From Modicisalibacter xianhensis (GTDB lineage: Bacteria; Pseudomonadota; Gammaproteobacteria; Pseudomonadales; Halomonadaceae), in contig NZ_FOPY01000004.1 of assembly GCF_900113605.1 (NCBI RefSeq), positions 62,001 through 126,000 of the forward strand: a DNA stretch of 64,000 nt. Reading direction: 5' to 3'. Numbering within the stretch: position 1 is the first letter of the stretch; each line of letters starts with the position of its first letter. The notes beneath the pieces are model-generated. The model had not been told where the DNA came from, ran no database searches, and saw nothing but the letters and a program-made list of their open reading frames with translations. Positions 28,355 through 35,323 of the stretch are shown here, one piece after another. Position numbers and translations under genes: made by a program.

Positions 28355-30005
28355 AGCGCATCGCGCTGAACGCCATCGTCAGTCCCGGCTTTCCCCGATC
28401 TGGATCGTGCCGCTGGTCGCCGTGATCATCGGCCTGTGGCTGGTCTACGACAACTATGCCAGGCGAGGCCCCGAGATCACTCTGGAAATGCCCAATGCCG
28501 AAGGCATCGAGGCGGGAAAGACCCTGATCAAGACGCGCAACGTGCAGGTGGGTCGCGTCACCGGAGTGCGCTTGTCGGACGACCTGTCGCACACCGTCGT
28601 GACTGCGCGCATGGCGGAAGACACCGACCGCCTGCTGAACGAAGGGACCAGTTTCTGGGTCGTCAAGCCGCGCATCGGACGCGAAGGAATAAGTGGCCTG
28701 GGTACCGTGCTTTCCGGAGCCTACATCCAGCTCCAACCCGGCAACAGCGACCAGCCACAATATCATTTCGAGGTGCTCGAGCAGCCGCCGGTCGCGCCCC
28801 CCAATGCCGAAGGCATCCGCATCAACCTGGTCAGCGAGGTCGGCAGCTCGCTGAATGTCGGCGACCCTGTCACCTACCAGGGCTTTACCGTCGGCCGGGT
28901 AGAAAATACCGAGTTCGATCCCGAGGAACGCGAAATGCGCCACCGGCTGTTCATCGAGGCGCCCTACGACGTGCTGGTGACCGAAAGTACGCGATTCTGG
29001 ACGGCGGCCGCGATCAGCCTGAATCTGGATTCCGAGGGGTTCCGGGTCAGCCTGGAGTCGCTCGAGACACTGGCTGGCGGCGGGGTGACCTTCGGTATCC
29101 CGTCGGATGTGCCCATGGGGCCCGAGGCCTCGCCTGACGCCACCTATCGGCTATATCCCGACGAAGAAAGCGCCCTGCAGGGCACCTTCAACCGCTATCT
29201 GGAATACGTTCTGCTGATCGACGATACGGTGCGCGGCCTGTCACGCGGCTCGCCCGTGGAATACCGGGGCGTGCGCGTCGGCACGGTGGTCAGCGTGCCC
29301 TGGCACTTCAGCGCCCCGCAACCCGACAGCCGACAGCGCTTCGCCATTCCCGTGCTGATTCGCATCGAACCCCAGCGCCTGGGTAGCAATGACGGGGCGC
29401 CTGAAACCATCGATCTCGATGCCTGGCGGGAGCGGATCAGTCGCATGTTCGACTATGGGCTGCGTGCCTCGCTCAAGACCGGCAATCTGCTCACGGGCGC
29501 CATGTTCGTGGACCTCAACTTCCAGCAGGACGCAGGCGAGTACCAGCGCGAGACATTCGATGGCCAGACCGTGTTTCCCACCACGTCAGGCGGGTTCGCG
29601 CAGATCGAGCAGCAGGTCTCCAACCTACTCGAGAAGCTCAACCAGTTGGAGATCGAGCCTATCCTGACAGGACTGGATCAGAATCTGCAGACGTCGCAGC
29701 AAGTGCTGAGCGAAGTGCGCGACACGGCGGAATCCCTGCAGGCCCTGCTGAACGACCCGACCACAGGTGACCTGCTGAAGAACATCAACGCCTCGCTGCG
29801 AGAACTTCGCCAGACGCTGCAGGGCCTGTCGCCGGAATCGGATGCATACCGCGAGCTGACGGCAACGCTGGAAAGCCTGGATCAATTGCTCCGCGATCTC
29901 CAGCCGGTCGCCAGGACACTGAGTGAGCAACCCAGCGCCCTGATTTTCGATCGCAGCGGAGGGGGTGACCCGATTCCCAGGGCGCCCGACCGCCAGGCGA
30001 GATAA
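28347..30005 (+). CDS. pqiB: MCE-domain protein PqiB
   Basis: 552 residues, the usual PqiB length (YebT/LetB is far longer). One N-terminal membrane helix (about 12-32), then three MCE/MlaD domains (about 37-130, 155-270 and 280-400), each starting with a G-I/L-x-x-G-x-x-V strand, then a long C-terminal helix region (about 420-530) rich in Leu/Gln that forms the coiled-coil needle in this family. It makes a periplasm-spanning tube anchored in the inner membrane. RBS AAGGAAG supports the ATG at 28347. It is co-transcribed with pqiA and pqiC. Confidence 0.92.
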   Translation: MPEAHRAERHRQSRLSPIWIVPLVAVIIGLWLVYDNYARRGPEITLEMPNAEGIEAGKTLIKTRNVQVGRVTGVRLSDDLSHTVVTARMAEDTDRLLNEGTSFWVVKPRIGREGISGLGTVLSGAYIQLQPGNSDQPQYHFEVLEQPPVAPPNAEGIRINLVSEVGSSLNVGDPVTYQGFTVGRVENTEFDPEEREMRHRLFIEAPYDVLVTESTRFWTAAAISLNLDSEGFRVSLESLETLAGGGVTFGIPSDVPMGPEASPDATYRLYPDEESALQGTFNRYLEYVLLIDDTVRGLSRGSPVEYRGVRVGTVVSVPWHFSAPQPDSRQRFAIPVLIRIEPQRLGSNDGAPETIDLDAWRERISRMFDYGLRASLKTGNLLTGAMFVDLNFQQDAGEYQRETFDGQTVFPTTSGGFAQIEQQVSNLLEKLNQLEIEPILTGLDQNLQTSQQVLSEVRDTAESLQALLNDPTTGDLLKNINASLRELRQTLQGLSPESDAYRELTATLESLDQLLRDLQPVARTLSEQPSALIFDRSGGGDPIPRAPDRQAR

Positions 30006-30065
30006 CACAAGGCGCCGGTGCCCGAGGGCACCGGCCATCACACATGAACAAAGGATGACACCACA

Positions 30066-30638
30066 ATGCGAGTTCTGAGCTTATGCCTGCTGGTGATCTG
30101 GCTGGCAGGATGCGCCACCGGCGGTGGCGGCTCCTCGTTGGAGCGCTATACGTTGCCACCGGGGGCTTACACGGCCGACGTTACGGAACCTTCCCCTCAG
30201 CGAACCCTGATCATCGACGGCGTTCAGGTGGCCAACTACCTCTCGGGCCAGGGTATCGTCCTGCAACGCAACGACGTGCTGTTGCACCAGGCGAGTTCAC
30301 ACCTGTGGGCCGAAGACCTGGGACGCCAGTTGCACCGTGGCTTGCGCCAGCGGCTGGCGGAGCGCCTGCCTGACACGCGGGTCCTTAATGGTGGTAACGC
30401 CAGCGATGCCTGGCATCTTCGTGTCGAAGTCGATGAGTTTCAGGGGCGCTACGATGGCATGGCCGTGGCCGGCGGGCGCTGGCAACTGCGCGACGCCGAC
30501 GGCGACATCCTGGCCATTGAACCCTTCTCGGCCAGCGTTCCCCTCGATAGCGACGGCTATCCGGCCCTGGTCCGCGCCCTCGGCAAGAGCTGGGACGAGG
30601 TTGCCCTCGACATGGCCCAACGCATCCGCACCCTATAA
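30066..30638 (+). CDS. pqiC: PqiC lipoprotein
   Basis: 190 residues. The signal peptide ends in the lipobox LAGC with Cys16 as the lipid-modified residue, and the following residues (Ala-Thr-Gly) permit outer-membrane sorting. The rest fits the ABC-type transport auxiliary lipoprotein domain (PqiC/YmbA): YTLPPG near the start, VQVANYLSGQGIVLQ, and a C-terminal alpha helix. PqiC forms the outer-membrane end of the Pqi tube. It is 60 bases after pqiB and is followed directly by a strong hairpin. Confidence 0.9.
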   Translation: MRVLSLCLLVIWLAGCATGGGGSSLERYTLPPGAYTADVTEPSPQRTLIIDGVQVANYLSGQGIVLQRNDVLLHQASSHLWAEDLGRQLHRGLRQRLAERLPDTRVLNGGNASDAWHLRVEVDEFQGRYDGMAVAGGRWQLRDADGDILAIEPFSASVPLDSDGYPALVRALGKSWDEVALDMAQRIRTL

Positions 30639-30654
30639 GGCCACGCCCGGTCCT

Positions 30655-30702
30655 ACGTGCATCATGACGGCGTTTCTGTCATGATGCACGTCGCGGCTTT
30701 TT
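30655..30702 (+). terminator. Terminator of pqiABC
   Basis: ACGTGCATCATGAC (30655-30668) and GTCATGATGCACGT (30678-30691) form a perfect 14-base stem with a 9-base loop, followed after a few bases by TTTTT. It lies 16 bases after the pqiC stop. Confidence 0.8.
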
Positions 30703-30801
30703 CGTCCCCCTGTCGCGCCTCCACTGTCACCGTCTTTTCCACGCATTGGCCCGGGACGCACCCATCTGGTGTGCGGCGAGTGCGTTTTATCCGGAGCTTG
30801 C

Positions 30802-32112
30802 ATGAGTTTTACCGACCTTGGCCTGCGCGCCGAATTGCTGCGTGCCGTTGAAGAGCAAGGCTATTCCACCCCGACCCCGATCCAGCGACAGGCCATCCCC
30901 GCCGTACTCAAGGGTGGTGACCTGCTGGCCAGCGCCCAGACCGGCACCGGCAAGACGGCAGGGTTCACCCTGCCCCTGCTGCAACGCCTGAGTGCCGGTG
31001 GCCGCCCCGGCGCCCGCCAGATCCGTGCGCTGGTCCTTACCCCGACCCGCGAGCTCGCCGCCCAGGTCGGTGACAACGTGGCCGCCTACAGCCGCTATCT
31101 CAAGCTACGCTCGCATGTGATCTTCGGCGGGGTCGGTGCCCAGCCGCAGATCGATGCCATCCGCCCTGGCCTCGATATCCTCATCGCGACGCCGGGCCGG
31201 TTGCTGGACCTGCACCAGCAAGGGCATGTCGACCTGTCGCGTGTCGAGACCCTGGTACTCGATGAAGCCGACCGCATGCTCGACATGGGCTTCATTCATG
31301 ACATCAAGAAACTGCTGCGCCTGCTGCCTGCCAGCCGGCAGAACCTGCTGTTCTCGGCCACGTTCTCCGACGAGATCCAGCAGTTGGCCAATGGCCTGCT
31401 CGACCGGCCTACCATGATCGAAGTCGCGCGCCGCAACACCACGGCCGAGACCGTCGACCAGGCTATCTACCGCGTCGACCGCGAAAAGAAACGTGACCTG
31501 CTGGCCCACCTGATCAAGCAGCACCAGTGGTATCAGGTCCTGGTATTCACGCGCACCAAGCATGGCGCCAATCGGCTTGCTGAGCAGCTGGACAAGCAGG
31601 CCATTCCCGCCATGGCGATCCATGGCAACAAGAGCCAGTCGGCCCGCACCCGTGCCCTGTCCGCCTTCAAGGACGGCAGTCTCCAGGTGCTGGTAGCCAC
31701 GGATATTGCCGCGCGCGGCCTCGACATCAACGAGTTACCGCATGTCGTCAATTTCGAGCTGCCCAATGTCGCCGAGGACTACGTGCACCGCATCGGCCGT
31801 ACTGGCCGTGCCGGCAGCGAAGGCCAGGCGGTATCGCTGGTGTGTGTCGACGAGCACGGACTGCTGCGCAATATCGAGAAGTTGATCAAGCGCGACCTGC
31901 CCAAGCATATCGAACCGGGTTTCGAACCCGACCCCAATGCCAAGCCGGAGCCGATCGAGAACGGTCGCCGCGGTGGTCGGCAATCGCCGCGTAACACGCC
32001 TCGTCAGGGCAAGACCGAAGGCGGCAACCGCAACGACAACCAGCAGCGTCGCGATGACAAACCTGCCCAGCAGCGTCGCCGCCGCCGTCCGCAGCGCTCT
32101 CGGCAAGCCTGA
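30802..32112 (+). CDS. rhlE: DEAD-box ATP-dependent RNA helicase RhlE
   Basis: 436 residues from the ATG at 30802 (GGAG six bases upstream). All helicase motifs are present in order: Q-motif region TPIQRQAIP, motif I AQTGTGKT (about 45-52), Ia PTRELAAQV, Ib [22 protein letters not shown] (about 153-164), [20 protein letters not shown] (about 300) and [12 protein letters not shown]. The C-terminal 60 residues are low-complexity and basic (Arg/Gln/Asn-rich), as in other RhlE proteins, and probably bind RNA. Role: ATP-dependent RNA unwinding in ribosome assembly or RNA turnover. It stands alone, bracketed by hairpins. Confidence 0.92.
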   Translation: MSFTDLGLRAELLRAVEEQGYSTPTPIQRQAIPAVLKGGDLLASAQTGTGKTAGFTLPLLQRLSAGGRPGARQIRALVLTPTRELAAQVGDNVAAYSRYLKLRSHVIFGGVGAQPQIDAIRPGLDILIATPGRLLDLHQQGHVDLSRVETLVLDEADRMLDMGFIHDIKKLLRLLPASRQNLLFSATFSDEIQQLANGLLDRPTMIEVARRNTTAETVDQAIYRVDREKKRDLLAHLIKQHQWYQVLVFTRTKHGANRLAEQLDKQAIPAMAIHGNKSQSARTRALSAFKDGSLQVLVATDIAARGLDINELPHVVNFELPNVAEDYVHRIGRTGRAGSEGQAVSLVCVDEHGLLRNIEKLIKRDLPKHIEPGFEPDPNAKPEPIENGRRGGRQSPRNTPRQGKTEGGNRNDNQQRRDDKPAQQRRRRRPQRSRQA

Positions 32113-32124
32113 ACGAATCGAGCG

Positions 32125-32158
32125 AATGCCAATACCGGGACCGTCCGGTGTTGGCATT
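32125..32158 (+). terminator. Hairpin after rhlE
   Basis: AATGCCAATACCGG (32125-32138) pairs with CCGGTGTTGGCATT (32145-32158), a 14-base stem with one G-U pair and a 6-base loop. The following bases are only mildly T-rich. It lies 12 bases after the rhlE stop. Confidence 0.6.
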
Positions 32159-32177
32159 ATTGCGTTGAAGCTTAGAT

Positions 32178-32201
32178 AATTCATGCGCCAAGGCATGAAT
32201 T
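32178..32201. other. Second hairpin before the EAL-HDOD gene
   Basis: AATTCATGC (32178-32186) and GCATGAATT (32193-32201) form a perfect 9-base stem with a 6-base loop, about 75 bases before the EAL-HDOD start. It could be a regulator site, part of a leader RNA, or a second stop signal. Confidence 0.45.
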
Positions 32202-32277
32202 GTTTCAACTCGCTCAGCCGGGTAACCTATCGCTTGCAAAAGATTGACCTGTCTCACTTTTTATCGAGAGATCCGGT

Positions 32278-33504
32278 GTGAGTGATTCCGTCGTCGATGA
32301 CGATCAATACTGCATCGCCCTGCAGCCCGTATGCGATGCCCTCTTCCAGCACATAGGCGATGAACTGCTCTATCGCGCTTCGCCGCAGGCGAAAAACGCG
32401 GAGATAGACGATCCCCTGCTAGCCACCGCCAGGGCGTGCAGTGCAGCCATCTACGATATCGGCCTGGAGAAACTGGTCGGTAATCGCTGGTTGTTTCTCA
32501 ATGTGTCCAGTGAATGGCTCGCCCGACCGGAACTGCTCCCCATGCCGGCCGAGCAGATCATCATCGAAATTACCGACACGGTGCCCGCCGACAGCGACAC
32601 CGTGCGTGCCATTCAGCTCATCAAGGCTCGTGGGTACCGCGTCTCGTGGACCCTTCAGGGCGACCATGACCGGGCGCGCACGCTGGGTGTACTGGCAGAT
32701 ATCGTCAAGGTCGACACGACCCAGCCCTACGACGAAAAGGCGGTCGAGGCACTAGCCTCTGGCAAACGTACGTTTCTTGCCGAAAAGGTCGACGACCTGT
32801 CGGTGTTCGAACGCTACAAGGCACTGGGGTTTACGCTATTCCAAGGCTATTTCTTCGCTCAGCCCAAGACGCACACTTCCAGCCTGAACACGCGGCGAGG
32901 CAACCAGAGCATCCAGCTCAAGCTGATCACCGAGCTTTACCGTGACACGGTCAACCTCGACGATATCGCCAAGCTCATTGCTCAGGATCCCTATCTCTAC
33001 GTCACGGTACTCAAGCGTGCCAACTCGGGATATTTCGGGCAAGGCAAGCAGATTACCCAGCTCAAGCGCAGCCTGCAGTTGCTGGGCCTCATCGAACTGC
33101 GCACCCTTGTGGCCACGGTCATGCTGTCACAGAACGGACCGGTGTGCCGACTGACGATGAAGCTGGCATTGACCCGAGCCCTGATGTGCCGGCTGCTGGC
33201 CGACCCTTTCCCGGGCATCGACCGGGAAAGCGCCTTCACTGCCGGCCTGTTCTCGCTCATGGACGTGATGCTCGACTTGCCGATGGAAACCCTGCTGCGT
33301 GAAGTGCCCTTGCCCGGTGACGTGCTGGCTGCACTGCGTTCGCGTTCCGGCAGTCTCGGGGCATTGCTGATACTGGCCGAGGACTACGAAAAGATGGCCG
33401 TCGACGACAGCGACGCTACGGAGCGCGCCGAGTTGCGTCGTTGCTATCTACAGGCCAATGAAGAGGCGGATGCCCTGTTACGGTCGTTCAAGACACCCGA
33501 TTGA
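32278..33504 (+). CDS. EAL-HDOD signalling protein (YuxH-like), degenerate EAL
   Basis: 408 residues from a GTG. The N-terminal part (about 12-205) follows the EAL fold: QPVCDALFQHIGDELLYRA in place of the EAL motif, FLNVSSEWL, IIEITDT, IVKVD, then FLAEKV and LFQGYFFAQP. The DDFG metal-binding loop is replaced by TLQGDHD, so cyclic-di-GMP hydrolysis is unlikely. The C-terminal part (about 210-400) is an HDOD domain, a catalytically silent HD relative. Proteins of this kind act as c-di-GMP sensors or scaffolds and some affect motility. It lies end-to-end with fliA, the flagellar sigma factor, 26 bases apart, so a motility link is plausible but unproven. Confidence 0.82.
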   Translation: MSDSVVDDDQYCIALQPVCDALFQHIGDELLYRASPQAKNAEIDDPLLATARACSAAIYDIGLEKLVGNRWLFLNVSSEWLARPELLPMPAEQIIIEITDTVPADSDTVRAIQLIKARGYRVSWTLQGDHDRARTLGVLADIVKVDTTQPYDEKAVEALASGKRTFLAEKVDDLSVFERYKALGFTLFQGYFFAQPKTHTSSLNTRRGNQSIQLKLITELYRDTVNLDDIAKLIAQDPYLYVTVLKRANSGYFGQGKQITQLKRSLQLLGLIELRTLVATVMLSQNGPVCRLTMKLALTRALMCRLLADPFPGIDRESAFTAGLFSLMDVMLDLPMETLLREVPLPGDVLAALRSRSGSLGALLILAEDYEKMAVDDSDATERAELRRCYLQANEEADALLRSFKTPD

Positions 33505-33530
33505 TGGAAATGAAAGTGACGCCTGGCCGA

Positions 33531-34232
33531 TCAAGTATCGGCCAGTTTCGCACGCAGTCGCGCCACGGCCTGGCTGTGCAACTGACATACCCGTGATTCG
33601 CTGACCCCGAGCACCGCGCCAATTTCCTTGAGGTTCAGCTCTTCCTGATAATACAAGCCAAGCAGCAGTTTCTCGCGCTCGGGCAGACGCTCGATGGCCT
33701 CCACCAGACGCTGACGTTGTTCGTTGCCGGCCAAGGCATCGAAAGGCGATTGCGGCGAACGTTCGTCCGCTTCGGGCTCGCCGCCTTCGGCGACGATATC
33801 CTCGTAGCCGAGCAGTTGCCCTCCGTTGGTATCCGCCAGGCGCTGACGGTACTCCTCCAGCGTCAGCGACAGGGCTTCCGCAATTTCACGCTCTTCGGCC
33901 GGACGCCCCAGCTGTTGTTCCAGGGTGCGAATCGTTTCTTCGATTTCCCGGGCGTTGCGCCGGACGCTGCGCGGGACCCAGTCGCGGCTACGCAGCTCAT
34001 CGATCATGGCGCCACGAATACGCTGGCTGGCATACGTGGTAAAGCTCGCCCCCTGCGAGGCGTCATAACGCCCCATTGAGTCCAGCAAGCCAACCATGCC
34101 CGCCTGAATCAGATCATCGAGTTCGACACTGGCCGGCAGCTTCACCTGAAGCGCCAGCGCCTGCCGCCGCACGATGGGAAGGTATTGATCGAGTAATGCG
34201 CGTTGATCGATCTTGCCCTGTGCCGTGTACAT
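33531..34232 (-). CDS. fliA: Flagellar sigma factor FliA (sigma-28)
   Basis: 233 residues from the ATG at 34232 (GAGG upstream); a longer frame to 34265 is less likely. Region 2 includes LVELDDLIQAGMVGLL-type sequence and YDASQGASFTTYASQRIRGAMIDELR, the hallmark of FliA; region 3 has WVPRSVRRNAREIEETI; region 4 has LPEREKLLLGLYYQEELNLKEIGAVLGVSESRVCQLHSQA. It directs RNA polymerase to late flagellar and chemotaxis promoters; four matching promoters are visible in this window. FlgM, its inhibitor, is not encoded here. It is the last gene in the motility island. Confidence 0.96.
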   Translation of the reverse strand: MYTAQGKIDQRALLDQYLPIVRRQALALQVKLPASVELDDLIQAGMVGLLDSMGRYDASQGASFTTYASQRIRGAMIDELRSRDWVPRSVRRNAREIEETIRTLEQQLGRPAEEREIAEALSLTLEEYRQRLADTNGGQLLGYEDIVAEGGEPEADERSPQSPFDALAGNEQRQRLVEAIERLPEREKLLLGLYYQEELNLKEIGAVLGVSESRVCQLHSQAVARLRAKLADT

Positions 34233-34391
34233 TCCACTCGCCTCGAAAAGAGTAAGCGACAGCACATGAACCCATACGCTTGGCTGCCGATAGTTGCATT
34301 ATTACGTCGTCCCGACAGCGCCCAAGCATCGAAAACCCAGTATTGGCGTGGTTTATTCGTGCTTTAGCAAAATCTGGCAATAACGGTTGCG

Positions 34392-34811
34392 TTACTGATA
34401 ATCGACGATGACCTGCAGGCCTTCGACACGAAACGGCCTGTCCGGCTGGCGCCCCTTGGGAAGCCGGAAACGAAAATGCAGCGGCTGGTCCGCCGCCAGG
34501 CCGGCCAAGGCCTGACTGGTGCCGCGCGCGCCGCTCAAGCGGGTGCACTCCCGGGAAACGCAAAGCCAGGCTTGCAGATAGGGCTGCCCCGCAGAAACAT
34601 GGTATTGCCAGTGCACCTGACGAATGAAAGCGCCCTTGGCCAAGGGGCTGCCTGGCTTCAGCGGCTTCGATTCGACAATGCGATCCGCGGTGAACAGTCG
34701 TACCCCCTGCCCTGTGCCTACCCAACTACCCGATGCCGCCATGCCAAGGCCCGACACCACTAGGCAGCAGGTCAGCAAAACCAGTCCGAGACTGCGCTTG
34801 CCCATGTTCAT
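34392..34811 (-). CDS. flhE: Flagellar protein FlhE
   Basis: 139 residues. A signal peptide covers about residues 1-26 (ending Met-Ala-Ala-Ser-Gly), so the protein is periplasmic. The mature part matches FlhE in layout: GSWVGTGQGV at the start, two cysteines in CVSREC (about 83-88) and LHFRFRLPKG near the end. In enteric bacteria flhE follows flhBA and is needed to keep the export apparatus from leaking protons. Here flhF and a flhG-like gene are inserted between flhA and flhE. Its start overlaps the preceding gene by 4 bases. Confidence 0.85.
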   Translation of the reverse strand: MNMGKRSLGLVLLTCCLVVSGLGMAASGSWVGTGQGVRLFTADRIVESKPLKPGSPLAKGAFIRQVHWQYHVSAGQPYLQAWLCVSRECTRLSGARGTSQALAGLAADQPLHFRFRLPKGRQPDRPFRVEGLQVIVDYQ

Positions 34812-35323
34812 AGGCGCTTCCTGGGCTTCGTGAAGCCGATCATGACGAGTTGAATGTCAAAGAAGTGGGACGCCGCATCGCGCAGGTTACCCAGCAGGCC
34901 AGCCCCCGACAGCAAGGGTGGATGGACCATCAGCAAGCGGCGCGGCGCTGCCGGATGCCGGGCAAGCCCTTTCAAGGTGCGGTAGGCACGTCGAAACCCC
35001 TCTGCATCGTCGTCGACCCAAAGGGCCCAGCGCTTTTGCTGGCTGGCCAGAGCCGACAGATGCGGACTTTCCACATCCAGCGCCACCACACGCCAGGCCG
35101 AGGGATCGCCAACCCAGGACTGGCCCTGTGCCTGCCAGCGACATAATGCCCTCATGACAGGGGCCACATCGCTGTCTGCCCCTTCGGGCAGCCCCAGCGT
35201 CAACAATACGCGAGAAGGCGGCGTTTCATGCACCGGGCCGGGGGCCGGGGCCATGGCTTCGGCCCAGCGACGCAACCCTGCCGCCTGATCCGTCTGACTC
35301 ACCGTGCTTTCCTCGTCTTTCAC
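34808..35323 (-). CDS. FlhG/FleN-like protein without the ATPase P-loop
   Basis: 171 residues from a GTG that overlaps the flhF stop (GTGA); a second GTG at about residue 8 is possible. It sits where flhG/fleN normally follows flhF. Residues about 12-19 read DQAAGLRR, matching the N-terminal DQAxxLR motif by which FlhG stimulates the FlhF GTPase. What follows (SRVLLTLGLPEGADSDVAPV) lines up with the place of the FlhG Walker A (SGKGGVGKT) but has no glycine-lysine-threonine. The later parts, with hydrophobic strands and the segment RRAYRTLKGLA, look like a shrunken MinD-type fold; FlhG is usually about 270-300 residues. I infer a non-ATPase FlhF partner. Identity beyond the motif and position is uncertain. 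Confidence 0.6.
   Translation of the reverse strand: MKDEESTVSQTDQAAGLRRWAEAMAPAPGPVHETPPSRVLLTLGLPEGADSDVAPVMRALCRWQAQGQSWVGDPSAWRVVALDVESPHLSALASQQKRWALWVDDDAEGFRRAYRTLKGLARHPAAPRRLLMVHPPLLSGAGLLGNLRDAASHFFDIQLVMIGFTKPRKRL

Noticed and set aside
30657-30851. Small open frame over the pqiC terminator
   Set aside because: It crosses a perfect 14-base hairpin and has no ribosome site or conserved feature.
34291-34298. GCCGATAG on the plus strand upstream of fliA
   Set aside because: It points away from fliA and has no -35 box at the right distance.
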